Shown here: piece after piece, positions 11,986 to 24,739 of the stretch
Layout: every line of letters starts with the position of its first letter
How positions within the stretch are numbered: the stretch's first letter is position 1
DNA from: Stropharia rugosoannulata
Taxonomy: Eukaryota > Basidiomycota > Agaricomycetes > Agaricales > Strophariaceae
Assembly: GCA_028532985.1 (NCBI GenBank)
Contig: JANCIK010000003.1
Location: 2,118,001-2,182,000 of the forward strand
Direction: 5' to 3'
Length of the DNA stretch: 64,000 bases
The notes under the pieces: model-generated
Seen by the model: only the letters and a program-made list of their open reading frames with translations
What the model was told of the DNA's origin: nothing
Databases searched by the model: none
Translations under genes and position numbers: made by a program

Positions 11986-13926
11986 ATGTTGCAGCTCACG
12001 TCGTGCAGAGCCGTCTCCCGTTCTCTCTTCTCTGCCTCCTGTAAGTGGCCAACTTATGTCTATCTTCCTGAGCTTGCTGACGCGTTCCCCAGCCTCCCTC
12101 GTCTCTGCATGGACGCGTCGCTCGCCAGCTGTGCTGTCAGGTGCAGGTGGGTTATGCACTCATTAATAGTTACGATTGTTTTCAAACTATTAAGCAGTGT
12201 CAAAGCGAGGATATGCTGAGCAGTTCTCCCGGTCCAAGCCCCACATGAACATCGGAACCATTGGTTTGCCATTTCATTTTACAAGTAGTCCATTTATTAA
12301 CAACAATACTAGGTCACGTCGACCACGGAAAGACTACACTCACTGCGGCTATTACTAAAATTCTTGCTGAGCAAGGAGGCGCCAAATTCACTGACTACAA
12401 CCAAATCGACAAAGCACCAGAAGAGAAGGCTCGTGGTATCACCATAAACTCTTCCCATGTCGAATACGAAACTGCGACTCGTCATTACGGTCACATTGAC
12501 TGTCCCGGACATGCTGATTGTATGCATTCCTCTCCTTCTCGAGGGCTCCATGCTGAACTTTTTGCAGATATCAAGAATATGATTACCGGTGCTGCCCAGA
12601 TGGATGGTGCTATCATTGTCGTCTCCGCTATGGACGGTCAAATGCCTCAGACTCGTGAACATCTTCTCCTCGCTCGTCAAGTCGGTATCAAGCGCTTGGT
12701 TGTATTCATTAATAAGGTTGATCAAATCTCCGACCCCGAAATGCTGGAACTTGTCGAAATGGAAATGCGCGAACTCTTGTCTACCTACAACTTTGACGGA
12801 GAGAACACCCCCATCATCATGGGTACCGCTCTGGCTGCTCTTGAGGGACGCGACAAGGAGCGTGGTGCTGACAAGATCATTGAATTGACCAAGGCTTGCG
12901 ACGAATGGCTCGAGCTTCCTGCTCGTAAGCTTTGATCCATTTTCGTTGTTTGCTTCTCTAACATTTGAATAGGCGATCTTGAGAAACCCTTCTTGATGCC
13001 CATTGAAGGTATGATTTTAAAGCAGGGCGCATCCTCTTCAATTTTGACATTGGTTGCAGACGTGTTCTCTATCTCTGGTCGTGGAACTGTTGCAACTGGT
13101 CGCGTCGAGCGTGGTATTGCTAACAAGGGTACTGATGTTGAAATCGTTGGCTTTGGCTCCACCCTGAAGACAACACTTACTGGCATTGGTGCGCTTTCTA
13201 ACATAAATACCCTGCTGAATGGACCTCATTTATGTAATGTTAGAGATGTTCCACAAGGAACTTGACCGCGTCAGTGATCTGATTTTTACTACTATTACAT
13301 GTACTGAATTCTTCTTAGGCTGAGGCCGGTGACAACATGGGTGCCCTCCTTCGTGGCATGAAGCGCGAACAGCTCCGTCGTGGACAGGTCCTTGCCCTTC
13401 CCGGTACCATCAAGGCTGCCAAGAAATTCAAGGCTCAACTCTACGTGTGTAATTGTTCATTTCCACAGGTTTGACGCTAACGAGACATTTGTAGATCTTG
13501 ACCAAGGATGAAGGTTAGTAATACATACATTAATACGAGCGTTATTGACTCAGAGAATCAGGCGGTCGTTACACTCCGTTCATGAGCAACTACAGGCCCC
13601 AGTGCTTCATTCGTACAGCCGATATCACTGCCTCTCTTACATTCCCTGACGGCACGCCCGATGCCGCTGAGAAGATGGTACGCGTATATCTCTACTAATC
13701 ATGCCGAACTCGTATAAACGGTTTATTAGGTCATGCCTGGCGACAACGTCGAGATGGTTTGCAGCCTTGTCTTTGATGTGGCTCTTGAAGTTGGAACCCG
13801 CTTTACTCTCCGTGAGGCCAACAAGACAAGTAAGTATACAGTCTAAGTTAGTGTATACATTGATCTGACTTAATATAAACTACAGTTGGAACCGGTATCG
13901 TCACTGAGATCCTTGAGTATGCTTAA
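11986..13926 (+). CDS. TUF1: Mitochondrial elongation factor Tu
   Basis: Thirteen exons: 11986-12040, 12093-12146, 12198-12263, 12313-12519, 12568-12924, 12973-13008, 13060-13188, 13244-13269, 13319-13444, 13495-13513, 13562-13677, 13730-13829, 13886-13926; 443 aa. All GTPase motifs are present: GHVDHGKTT (G1), GITIN (G2), DCPGHAD (G3) and NKVD (G4), followed by EF-Tu domains 2 and 3 ([23 protein letters not shown]...YRPQ). The first 45 or so residues are rich in Ser/Arg and lack acidic residues, a mitochondrial presequence, before the bacterial-type [15 protein letters not shown] start. It delivers aminoacyl-tRNA to the mitoribosome. Two very short exons (26 and 19 nt) are supported by perfect joining of conserved sequence. 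Confidence 0.95.
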
Positions 13927-14348
13927 AAGCGCAGTGCGACGCTAGCAATCCTAGAATTAACCCCCACTCTACGATGAATAGCCTTCCTACTGCTGAATCT
14001 TTTGCATTCCCAAAAACTACGTTCCACAGATGGAACTAATACTTATAATATTGGAAGTTATATGTTTGTTTTAATTATTTGCTTTTTATACATTTGCATC
14101 CCCGAGAAGTCATTTATGTATCAGTGTGAATACAGGGTCCAAAATTAGATTCGTACTACTTTTTCGTATGTACATTGTGAGGATTGGCTCCAATCCAAAC
14201 CGTCGTGACGCCTTAAGTGAAGTTTGTAGACTCTACATAGAGCCTCTTGAAAGGGAAGGAACGAAAAAATAGCTTGGCTCCAGTGCCGACGGAGCTAGAC
14301 TCCGGTCAGCTCAGGGACCCAGATACTACTTCTTTTACTGCTTCCACC
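13927..14348. other. Intergenic, TUF1 3' region and GCV3 promoter
   Basis: 422 bp. The first half is AT-rich (around 14040-14110) and suits a transcript end. No coding exon or RNA gene is visible. The GCV3 reading frame is open upstream to 14247, but only the part from 14349 looks like protein. Confidence 0.45.
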
Positions 14349-15114
14349 ATGCAAACCTGCTTCCGCTCTGCTGTACGCTCCAGGATCGCAGCGGCGCCGC
14401 TTTGGAGAACTGCTCCAGCCTGTCAAAATAAGGGTGTCAGCGCCATGCGCTTCCGCGCCGTTCATAGTATGTTGGATGTTGGACATTTTGTACCACCGGC
14501 TTACAATGATGCGATAGCGAAGAGATACACAGTTGAGCATGAACTAGTCAACTTCGATGATACTACTGGAGTTGGCGTCGTTTCTATCACGGAGCATGCT
14601 CAGTCGGTGCTTGGCGATGTAGTATTCGTTGAGCTGCCAGCTGTCGGCACGTCATTCCAGCAAGGAGGTGAGCTGGCTATTGTGAAGCGCGTACCACGTT
14701 TTCGAACTAAATTGTCTACCCCAGACCAGATTGGCGCGGTTGAAAGTGTCAAGGCAGCTTCTGACATTGTAAGAGCATTTCTTATTATGCGTACCGTGCT
14801 TTTATTCATTCCTACGTATCAGTATGCGCCTGTCTCTGGTACAGTTGAAGAGATCAATGAGAACTTGGCAAATGAACCAGGCCTGCTCAACAAGTCCGCC
14901 GAGGACAAAGGTATGTACAACTGTTGCTGAAAGAAGCAAGCCCGTGGGTTGACACATTCTGTTAGGCTGGCTATGCAAAATCAAACTTTCCGACCCATCA
15001 GAGGTAAGTCATTCTCAAAAAACAATGCTTAAGAATTCTTGGTGACTGAATTACGGTATTCAGATGGACAAACTAATGACTGAGGAGGATTATAAGAAGA
15101 GCTACGAAGAGTAG
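14349..15114 (+). CDS. GCV3: Glycine cleavage system H protein, mitochondrial
   Basis: Exons 14349-14466, 14518-14667, 14725-14768, 14823-14910, 14966-15003, 15064-15114; 162 aa. The lipoyl-attachment motif is intact (GAVESVKAASDIY, K99), and KRYTVEHELV plus GWLCKIKLSDPSE match H protein. A basic presequence (MQTCFRSAVRSRIAAAPLWR) directs it to mitochondria. The protein shuttles the methylamine group between the P, T and L proteins of glycine decarboxylase. Introns 1 (51 bp) and 2 (57 bp) are multiples of three without an in-frame stop, so the unspliced frame also stays open; I treat them as introns because removal restores the family sequence. Convergent with the ESSS gene, 132 bp apart. Confidence 0.93.
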
Positions 15115-15246
15115 GGGGTTAACTCTAGACTCTATATTGCCCAGCGGCGAATGTCTACCATAGATAGTGGATTTTATCCAGAGGGCCACGTTGTTGAAGT
15201 AATGATAACATTTAGAACGCATTGGTGGATTGTAGTGGAATAGAAA

Positions 15247-15688
15247 TCACGATGATGATGGTGGTGTCTGTGACTCGTATTGGTATTTCTCGCCCCGAGC
15301 CTCCATACGTTCTTTGGCTTCCTGGAGTGCCCATGTTTGAACACTAAATGATGGTTAAATGAGCGCAGCGTGGACGAGCGTATTATGAGGCACTCACCTA
15401 GTGTCGGGTTTATAGTACAGCATCACGCCTGCGAATGCCATGGAGCCAAACATTCCCCAGTACCATACATTCTCCCATTCCTCCTTCACTCGCTTCTGGC
15501 CAGGCGGTGGAGGCTACAAAAGAAAGCATAAGACACGGCAACAGATAATAAACAAGGCAGACCTTCTCCCCAAATAACCAGCCGGAAGGCTCATTGTACT
15601 GAGGCGCTTCGTGGGACGCAAAGCGCTTGGTTTGGACACGGGAGGATATCGCGCGTAGTCCTCGCACTAAGGATGCTGAGGACAACAT
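15247..15688 (-). CDS. NADH:ubiquinone oxidoreductase ESSS subunit (NDUFB11-like)
   Basis: Exons 15688-15563, 15513-15398, 15343-15247; 112 aa. The fungal ESSS signature is clear: PSGWLFGEKPPPPGQKR, then EEWENVWYWGMFGSM leading into a single membrane helix, and YKPDTSVQTWALQEAKERM. The N-terminus (MLSSASLVRGLRAISSRVQTKR) is a mitochondrial presequence. ESSS is an accessory single-helix subunit of the membrane arm of complex I. The start at 15688 is preferred over upstream in-frame codons because it opens the presequence directly. Together with NDUFA5 near 53.5 kb, this is one of two complex I accessory genes in the window. Confidence 0.88.
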
Positions 15689-16134
15689 GTTGGTGGAGAT
15701 CAGGGATGGACGGGAAGCTGCAACAATTACTATGCCTTGTTGCGGTCGAGACAAATCGGACAGTGCAGGATGCAGACAAACAGGATCAAGCAAAGGTCAT
15801 AGTAACGTCACTGCTTAGTTGATGCATCACGCCCATGATAGTAAATTATTCTAGCTTTTGTCAAGCCATTGTATTAACCCAATACATATGTACGGAATTT
15901 CATGTCTAAAATGCACGTTATAACCACAAACAAGTCGTTCGCGACAATAAGCTGACTACTGTGTTAACTTACACAGCTGGTAACAATTGGGTGACAGAGT
16001 AACGACAGAGCAGAGTTGACAAAGCATAGATAAAGCATTGTAAATGTATGACTCTAATTGATTCTCAGGTGGTTTTTATGTTCGTCTTGGTGACTGAGGT
16101 CTAGGGTCCGGGTATACGTGTGGCCACGTTCCTT
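15689..16134. other. Intergenic, no gene seen
   Basis: 446 bp containing the ESSS promoter and the end of the NAT4 transcript. Base composition is AT-leaning. I see no tRNA fold or protein-like frame. Confidence 0.45.
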
Positions 16135-17096
16135 TTAATTGTTAGTTTCAAATTGTGATACGATTTTGGATAAAATTTGGTAGTCGGCATCTTCAACATC
16201 GGAACTCAATTCTTCACCTTCTTCAATAAAATCCGGTGAGGTGGGATCAACTTGGAATCTACGCAGACCGTTTTAGTTGATTTATATACAAGAACAGTAA
16301 TCTCGCTTTACCCAATGCGTTCATAAAAAGTAAGTGCCTTGCTGTTTGCTAAGGACGCAATATCGTTAGGTTGACAATATCATACTAGCTGGTCAATAGG
16401 GTGAACCTTTCAACACAGTGAGCGTAATTTTCTCCATCTTGAAACTTGAGCAAAGCTTTTCTAGCTCTTGCACTAGGCGCTTTCCAAGTCCCATACCCTG
16501 AGCAGAAGCTGCGACCTGAAGTTCATAGCTAATGCAAATATATGAGGTTCAAGTAGCTGGTGTTCAAGCATGTTACGTACCAGTAGACAATGTTTTCGTC
16601 GTCCTCGCTTTCAAATCTAAAATGGGTGAAAGCTACTAGCTCGGAAGACGTAGACTCCGTGACAAGAATGAATCTGGCGAGTGAATGAAATAATTCTTTG
16701 CGCTTTTCTTTCGGATCCCATCCCATCGAAGAGTTTTTCTGACTGTTCTCCATAAATTTTCAGATTGAAACGAGATGAATGGAAACACTTACAGGTCATA
16801 CATATTTGTTTCGAGCAATTTCCATATAGCATTCTTTTGACTGACTTTGAGGCCTTTCGAGTGTAAGACCTGGATAGGGTATACCCTGAATACAGTTTAG
16901 AAAGTCTACATTACTCATGAGCTCCTGAGTTTCCAGAACCTAGCCAAGACTTCGTAGGCTGTGCTAACTACAGCCGCAAGACGGGCAGACGATGCCTTAT
17001 TATAAGGAAAGTTAATGTACAAACCATTCGAAATGGGAAGAAATCCTAGCCCACCTTGTTTGCTGACTTGACTGCTCTGGAAGAGTTAAGCGACAT
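16135..17096 (-). CDS. NAT4: N-alpha-acetyltransferase NatD (Nat4/Naa40), histone H4/H2A N-terminus
   Basis: Seven exons: 17096-17055, 16995-16940, 16885-16793, 16742-16581, 16528-16407, 16348-16312, 16258-16135; 211 aa. Joined exons read WDPKEKRKELFHSLARFILV, then AFTHFRFESEDDENIVYCYELQV and MGLGKRLVQELEKL (the acetyl-CoA-binding loop), then ALTFYERIGFQVDPTSP. This is the order and sequence pattern of human NAA40 rather than of general GNATs, including the VYCYE strand. NatD acetylates the Ser-Gly-Arg-Gly N-terminus of histones H4 and H2A. The N-terminal 14 codons before exon 2 are less conserved. Head-to-head with RIO2, 253 bp between starts. Confidence 0.85.
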
Positions 17097-17349
17097 GTCA
17101 TGGGACCTGGAAACGATGAATGCTGTACTTTAAGTATCTCAGCTGGTCATGGAATGGTAGTTGGATGGTAGAGATGTTTATGCTACAGGCGCCGTCCCGG
17201 CCGCGCGCTGTAGCCTCGGCACCATCAAAATTAGATTACCTAACTGGGTCAGTTCATCCGTCAACTTTGGCGATCACTTTTTGTACTACTTCTCTCCGTC
17301 ATCTCGATTTTGCGTTACCCTTGCGCAACTCTCCTCATATAGCTTTATC

Positions 17350-19270
<1,921 letters not shown>

Positions 19271-19555
19271 AAATGTACTTGATATTTCTGTATCTACCTT
19301 TGCATACTGGTTGAATAATCGCGGCGACATGGCTTGCTATATACTCGATTAGACTCTCAACGGCTCTCATTCTCTCTCAACTCTGAAGATTGAAAGTTAT
19401 CGATAGAACGGCAAATGCCAATAGAGACTCCCACGCTTATCATCCGAATGCAGCGTAGTGTGGTTTACTGTTTGTTCACTAAACCGTACACCGCTTCATC
19501 TCGCTTCATCCATCCCCTTCGTTGTAGCCCGAGCGTCCGCCTCCGACCTTTTCTC

Positions 19556-20328
19556 ATGGACAAATCAGATCTAGAAACATATCAAGTTCAGCTTTCTCAG
19601 GTTGAACTGGCACTTTCCTCGGATCCAACGAACGCCGAGCTCTCCTCCCTCCGTGACGAATTGAAGGAGCTCATCGAGCTCTCACAGGCTGCAATTGCAC
19701 AAGCAGAAGCAGCATCATCCTCTAAAGCAGACAGTCGTAAAAGCGCTAACGCTACACCCTCCCATGCCTGGTCAGCCGGTGATGAATGTCTGGCTAAATA
19801 TTCCGGAGATGGTCAATGGTATCCAGCACGGATCATCTCCATAGGCGGAGCGACGGAGAACCGGGTGTACAGTATCGTATTCAAAGGCTACAACACTACC
19901 GAGCTCGTTAAGTCCAATGAGATCAAGCCACTGCCGCCAAATTATGCTAACACCACCGCTCCTTCATCAAACAAGCGTAAGCTGAGTAAAGTAGAAGAGG
20001 AAGAGAAGGAGAAAAAGAAAAAGAAGAATGAAAAAAAGCTGGAGGTCAAAGCAATGAAAGCTAAGGAGCAGATGGCCAAGCAAGCCACATGGCAGAAATT
20101 CGCGAAGAAATCAGAGAAAAAGGGCGTCCACATTGCTGGCGTCTCTGGTACGAGTATCTTCAAAACACCCGACAATCCCCTTGGAAAAGGCGAGTCTTGT
20201 CTTTGCTGCTATCACTGTTTTCTAATGACCATGTTATAGTTGGCGTCACTGGAAGCGGCAAGGGGATGACAGAGGTTGCTTCTAAGATGAAGCATAAGTT
20301 TGAGGTACGTGATGAAGATGGACTATAG
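19556..20328 (+). CDS. Tudor-domain splicing factor SPF30 (SMNDC1)
   Basis: Two exons, 19556-20189 and 20240-20328; 240 aa. After a helical N-terminus there is a Tudor domain (about 75-130: WSAGDECLAKYSGDGQWYPARI ... VFKGYNTTELV), which in this family binds symmetric dimethylarginine of Sm proteins. A lysine-rich helix follows, then the SPF30-specific tail SIFKTPDNPLGK-VGVTGSGKGMT. The intron starts with GC (GCGAGT at 20190) instead of GT; only this donor joins the two halves of the conserved tail in frame. The ATG at 19556 is chosen because the longer upstream frame (from 19415) is not protein-like. SPF30 is needed for tri-snRNP addition to the prespliceosome. Confidence 0.85.
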
Positions 20329-21576
20329 ATATGTAAGAAAGGTTCATTCATGCCTTGTTCGTGTTTTGCTGATATGATTCTCCGAAGATGTAAATTTCGG
20401 ACTTGCTGCTACATTGTTTGATATGATAATAACCTGTTCTCAAACCTCAGGCATAATCGTAAACATCCACATTCCTCCACTGGGGCCTCCACGAACGACA
20501 GAATGAGTGACTTCATCCTTTGGTTTTCTTCCATAACAAACCTTTGATTCTGACTTATATTCTCTTATATCCTTTCGGTGGCTCCTACGATGTACGGTCA
20601 TCTCATATGCATCTATGCATATACGAATACAGATGGCTGGTGCATGATATCATAAGGTAAGTTTGTACGACATCGATTAGCATTTATCTACGTACTTGGT
20701 GGCTATTGGGGAAGAAGTAGGCCTGGTCACGTTTCAACTTATGTGATAGGTGGTTGTTTGTGCTAGCACATCACCAATACGTAAGTCGTTTCTAAAAGGA
20801 CAAAACTGTTGTTGAAGAAACAGGCCAGACATTGCAACTTATAGCAAGTTGTTTACTGGCAGAATCTTGGGGAACCAACACGAACCATAAAACTACATTA
20901 GTGCGCCTCTCGCAGCTTTATACACTTCTGTATTATTTTCAATAAATAAACTTATGTAGTGCTACTTTTTCTAAAGACAAGGGTATGAGGTATTAACCTG
21001 CTGACGTGATGTTGTGTAATTGTTGGCTTAAACAGGCTCAAACATAGTGTACCGATTGGCGCCCGTCCATTGTTCTTTGATTGCACCTACTGGGCTTCAA
21101 GGGTACTATCTGGTGCTATGTAGCCAACTTTAAAAATTCCATTTTTGGATTTGAGAATAAAGTACTCACACTAATCTGACCCCAGGATGTCCGGTTAATA
21201 ATTTTCACAGGTAACAATCTGTAACAATCAGACTCACTTGACAGAAATCAAGCTCGTTTCAATAGGCTCAATACAATTCTCCACTGTCAGCAATAATCCG
21301 TAGCCGCCGCGGCCTGTGAAAGTTTTCTCAGTAACATACACGCTACGCAGTGCTAGCTGGTGTTAATTTGTGGCGAGTGGTAAGTTTCGAATATTAAAAT
21401 TCATAACGTCAAATTATTGCTACACGTCGAGTAGCTAACATATACAGGCGTCAAGAAATCAGCTGGAAATACGAATACAGGTAGGTACTTGAATAAATAA
21501 GTCATGAGAGGCATAAATAATGAACCAAGAACAGGATATGTTCGTCCACTATAGTAATTATACACCCGTCGTCTTA
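20329..21576. other. Gene-poor stretch, nothing recognised
   Basis: 1.25 kb, AT-leaning, without an open frame above about 60 codons that looks like protein. I found no tRNA fold, terminal repeat or transposon coding region. It includes the 3' end of the SPF30 transcript. The reduced coding density continues to about 23.2 kb. Confidence 0.45.
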
Positions 21577-22080
21577 TCAATGATCAAGTTCTTCAGTATC
21601 GTATGGCTTCTTGTCGCCCGCGACACAATGAAGGGTATGAAGAGGAAAAAGCCCTGCACCAAGCCAGTCAGCTCCGAAAATTCCATTAGAAACACTGCGA
21701 GGAAGACGTACAGTTACAGTAACATGGTCAGAGTAGTCCGTGTCGCCGCCGTCCACCACTTCCTCTGCGCGCAGGCGCGTGGACAAATGCGTGCCGGCGC
21801 CCGCGGACACCTCCAAGTCCGCTCCGTCCGCGACATTCTGCCATGTTGTATGGAACTTGGTCGACGTAGTCAGGCCGAAGATGAGCGGCACCTTCTCGAC
21901 GACGGTGAACCCCAGGACTGCGCCGGGGGGCGCGTTCGCGTTGCCTGGGTCGGGGATGACGCTCGTGAGGATCGAGTTGCCGCCCAACACAGTGTCGGGG
22001 TCAAGCGCGGAGACGACTTTGTCGTTCGACGCTGAAATGCGGGCGGTAATGACGATTTTTCTCGTTAAGAAGAACCACAT
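21577..22080 (-). CDS. Hypothetical protein, possible SRPBCC-like fold
   Basis: Intronless 167-aa frame from ATG 22080 to the stop at 21577, in a gene-poor stretch. It opens with MWFFLTRKIVITARI. The centre (VVEKVPLIFGLTTSTKFHTTW...LEVSAGAGTHLSTRLR) alternates polar and hydrophobic residues as in beta strands, and loosely recalls fungal START/SRPBCC-like proteins of unknown function; that resemblance is my impression, not an established homology. There is no signal peptide. GC content here is higher than in the flanks (roughly 21730-22030), which supports real coding. The frame is open upstream to 22230 but that part lacks coding character. Confidence 0.45.
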   Translation of the reverse strand: MWFFLTRKIVITARISASNDKVVSALDPDTVLGGNSILTSVIPDPGNANAPPGAVLGFTVVEKVPLIFGLTTSTKFHTTWQNVADGADLEVSAGAGTHLSTRLRAEEVVDGGDTDYSDHVTVTVRLPRSVSNGIFGADWLGAGLFPLHTLHCVAGDKKPYDTEELDH

Positions 22081-23188
22081 AGTGCGTTGAAGTGAGTTGA
22101 GCTGAGTAAATACTAGAGGGTTAATAGGTGGAAGAATGCAATGGGGGGCGAACGCCTGCGCAGCCAAGGGACTTTTAAATCCAATTATCAAGCAGGTTCT
22201 TATATGTTTCAAATCGAAGCATTCATACATGTGTACCGGGGATATTGGATTGTATTAGTGTGCACAAATGCATTCTCAGGAATAAAAATCTGACATACAT
22301 CTTTGACACTTTACAGGAGTTGAACGCCGGCAAGCCCTGGTTGGCCTCGTTCGCATGTACATGTGGGGCTGTAAGTGTAGGGAAAGCACGACATAAAGCG
22401 TCCGCATCGATATTCAAAGTATTTAACCAGCACTACACCAGCATGCTTGAAATGCATATAGTAGGGACAAAGCTGCTGTGACTGCTGAGGTAAAAGCCTG
22501 CTTAGAAGGACGTTCATTGTTAACACCAATAGGATGTCAACGGAATCGGCTTGACGCCACCTACATATCCAGATTATTGATTTTTGTACTTATTCAAGTC
22601 CGACCAGTAGTAAGTACTTACTAGCCCAAAAGGAATTCACCCATACCGTGAATAGTGGCATCATGCTACGATTTGAGAGTTGCCTAAATGTGCATTACTT
22701 GCATAGCCCGCCCCTGCCCGCCCGCTGAATTTTGATATAATGTTAGCCAATTGCGTGCTTTAAGAACAGCGTCCTGGAACGCAGCAAGTCGGGTTGAACG
22801 GGCAACAGAATACGTCAATGGCAGCGCCTACATACTATGACAGGCGGCCCGCGGCTCCGCGATCAGTGATTGCATTGAGGCGTTCTACAGGTCTACTTAT
22901 AGCGTAAGAAAAAATGAACATTCCTGGAGTAAGTATCATGTATGTAACAAGTAACACAAAGTGGTATAGACGTCAATGGACTAGCCTGGAAGGTGAGAAG
23001 AAAGTATGCAGATTCAAATGTAAGTAGGGTCCGTCTGATAATATGGATACAATGGAAGCAAGATGTTACATGACATGTGAGTAGATCCTGGCCAGAGACG
23101 AAGAACGAAATGATTGCAGGCGTCGCAATATTTTGATGGTATGAGTGCGTCAAAGTTTGTGTGCTGCGTGCGCGAATGCATGGAAGGT
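22081..23188. other. Gene-poor stretch, nothing recognised
   Basis: 1.1 kb between the orphan gene and the SNF4 stop. Open frames are short and unrelated to any family I know. No RNA gene, repeat array or mobile-element end is visible. Confidence 0.45.
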
Positions 23189-24664
23189 TTATGCTGCCGT
23201 GCTTGGACCTGCTGGTGCTTCAGATGTGGCAGCAGGTTCTGAATGTGCGGAGGGGGGTTCCTCGTCAGCTTCCAAAGGTTCAGTTACAGGGGCCTTCCCG
23301 ATAACGTGTCTGAGAACATCGCTGAGGGTGATTATTCCTAAAAGGCGACCCGCTTTCCCTCCTCGCTTTTCCTCCTCCTGTGCGTTTATTTTTAGAAAAG
23401 GACCAAAGACACTGCGATAGTGCGTACCTCTCCTTCGACCACGACGAGCCTGTGAACTCTGCGGCGCTTCAGCAACTGTAATAGTGTTCCAAGAGAGTCT
23501 GAAGCGGTGCAAATCACAACACCGGGGAAATCTGGTGATCGTTGCTTGAGGGCTTCTGCTATTGTAAGGTCGAGTGATTGATATGCTCCTAAGCGCACGA
23601 GTGTCTATAGATAGCAGTTAGAGCGGGTAAGTAGAGCATTTTTTCAAATCCGGACGTACGATAACATCGACGGTTTCGTAGAGATTGACGACGATGCCCT
23701 CCTCGTTAACGATGGGAACAGCTGAGATTGAGCGCTCGGAGAACATGTGGACGACATCGAACACGGGGGTGCTGAGGGTAGCGGTGGCGATTGGATAGTA
23801 GGGATTAGATCTCTGGTCGGGGGGAACATCATCTGCGTTCTGAGTAACATATGTGCCGATCTTGAGTTTGCGCAGACCGAGATGGAGCTGCTGTATATCC
23901 TGATTGCACTGTGTACAGATCTGTGAGATAGGAGTGACTGGGGCACCAAGAAGTAGCATACATTGATGGATATGAACTTGAGGAGACGGTACTGCGTCAG
24001 GACGGAGACGATGACTTCGTGGCCTGTTTCGGTGTCGTTGTCGAGCAGGGGCAGACGGCGGGCATGAGTGACCATGAGGAGGCGTGCTGCGTCGTACAGG
24101 GTGCTCGAGGGGTGCTCGTGGTGGAGGGGCGGCTGGGCGACTCCGAGCTCGTTCTCGATGTCTAGGACACGGGTGAGCAGGGCAGGGCGGGGGGAGCGGG
24201 TGCATACCTCTGAGGGACTCGAGGCGGAAGTGCTCGACGTCTGCGGCGGCGTCGTCGTAGGATGCGGTGCGGTAGTAGTACTGGATGAGATGGATTATGT
24301 CGAGCACGGTGAGCATGCCGGCGAATTTGGAGCGCTCGCTGTTCCAGAGGGGCGCGGAGACGACGCCTGCGGGGATCAGCGGGGGCAGGGGGCAGAGGAG
24401 AGGGCGCATACCATGGAGAAGAAGGCACTGGAGGGCCTTCTTGACATTGAGCTTTGTGTCGAGGACGATGAGGCGGAAGGAGACGGGGAGGGCGTCGTAG
24501 GCGGTGTGGTTCCTGAGGAAGGAGCGGATGGCGACGAGGGCGGCGTTGTGGGCCTCGGCGGCGGGGGATGAGTACGGGGCGAGCTGGGACGGTGCGCGCC
24601 TACGGGTGGAGCGTTTCCTGGACGGCGGGGCCTTTGGGGAGTGGGTGGGGGAGAGGGTCGCCAT
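23189..24664 (-). CDS. SNF4: AMPK/Snf1 complex gamma subunit (Snf4), four CBS repeats
   Basis: Exons 24664-24412, 24366-24208, 24161-23962, 23908-23660, 23604-23428, 23377-23189; 408 aa. After a basic, disordered 35-residue N-terminus come four CBS motifs: AYDALPVSFRLIVLDTKLNVKKAL / APLWNSERSKFAGMLTVLDIIHL; DAARLLMVTHARRLPLLD; PVFDVVHMFSERSISAVPIVNEEG; and LLKRRRVHRLVVVEGE / GRLLGIITLSDVLRHVIG. These bind adenine nucleotides and regulate the Snf1 kinase. Exon 2 contains the typical DIIHLIQYYYRTASY element of fungal Snf4. The C-terminus (after residue 380) is a short acidic Pro/Ala tail. Start codons of SNF4 and the SSH4-like gene are only 75 bp apart. Confidence 0.93.
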
Positions 24665-24739
24665 GGCTGATCCAAATCCGGCGCGTCTGTGATAATCGCC
24701 TGTGACCCGTCACAGTCACCGCCCTTCTTTCCCGCCGCC
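24665..24739. promoter_or_regulatory. Very short divergent promoter SNF4 / SSH4-like
   Basis: Only 75 bp lie between the two ATGs, so both 5' leaders must be tiny or overlap. The stretch includes the tandem sequence gtgacccgtcacagtcacc, a palindrome-like element (gtgac...gtcac) that could bind a dimeric factor. That reading is inference. Confidence 0.45.

Noticed and set aside
13927..14348. Upstream start (14247) for GCV3
   Set aside because: The added 34 residues have no targeting or family character; the next ATG at 14349 begins a clean mitochondrial presequence.
19415..19555. Extended N-terminus of SPF30 starting at 19415
   Set aside because: The added 47 residues look like a presequence by chance, but SPF30 is nuclear and relatives start near MDKSDLETY; the ATG at 19556 is preferred.
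20329..23188. Possible decayed transposon in the gene-poor island
   Set aside because: I found no terminal inverted or long direct repeats and no transposase or reverse-transcriptase motifs on either strand.
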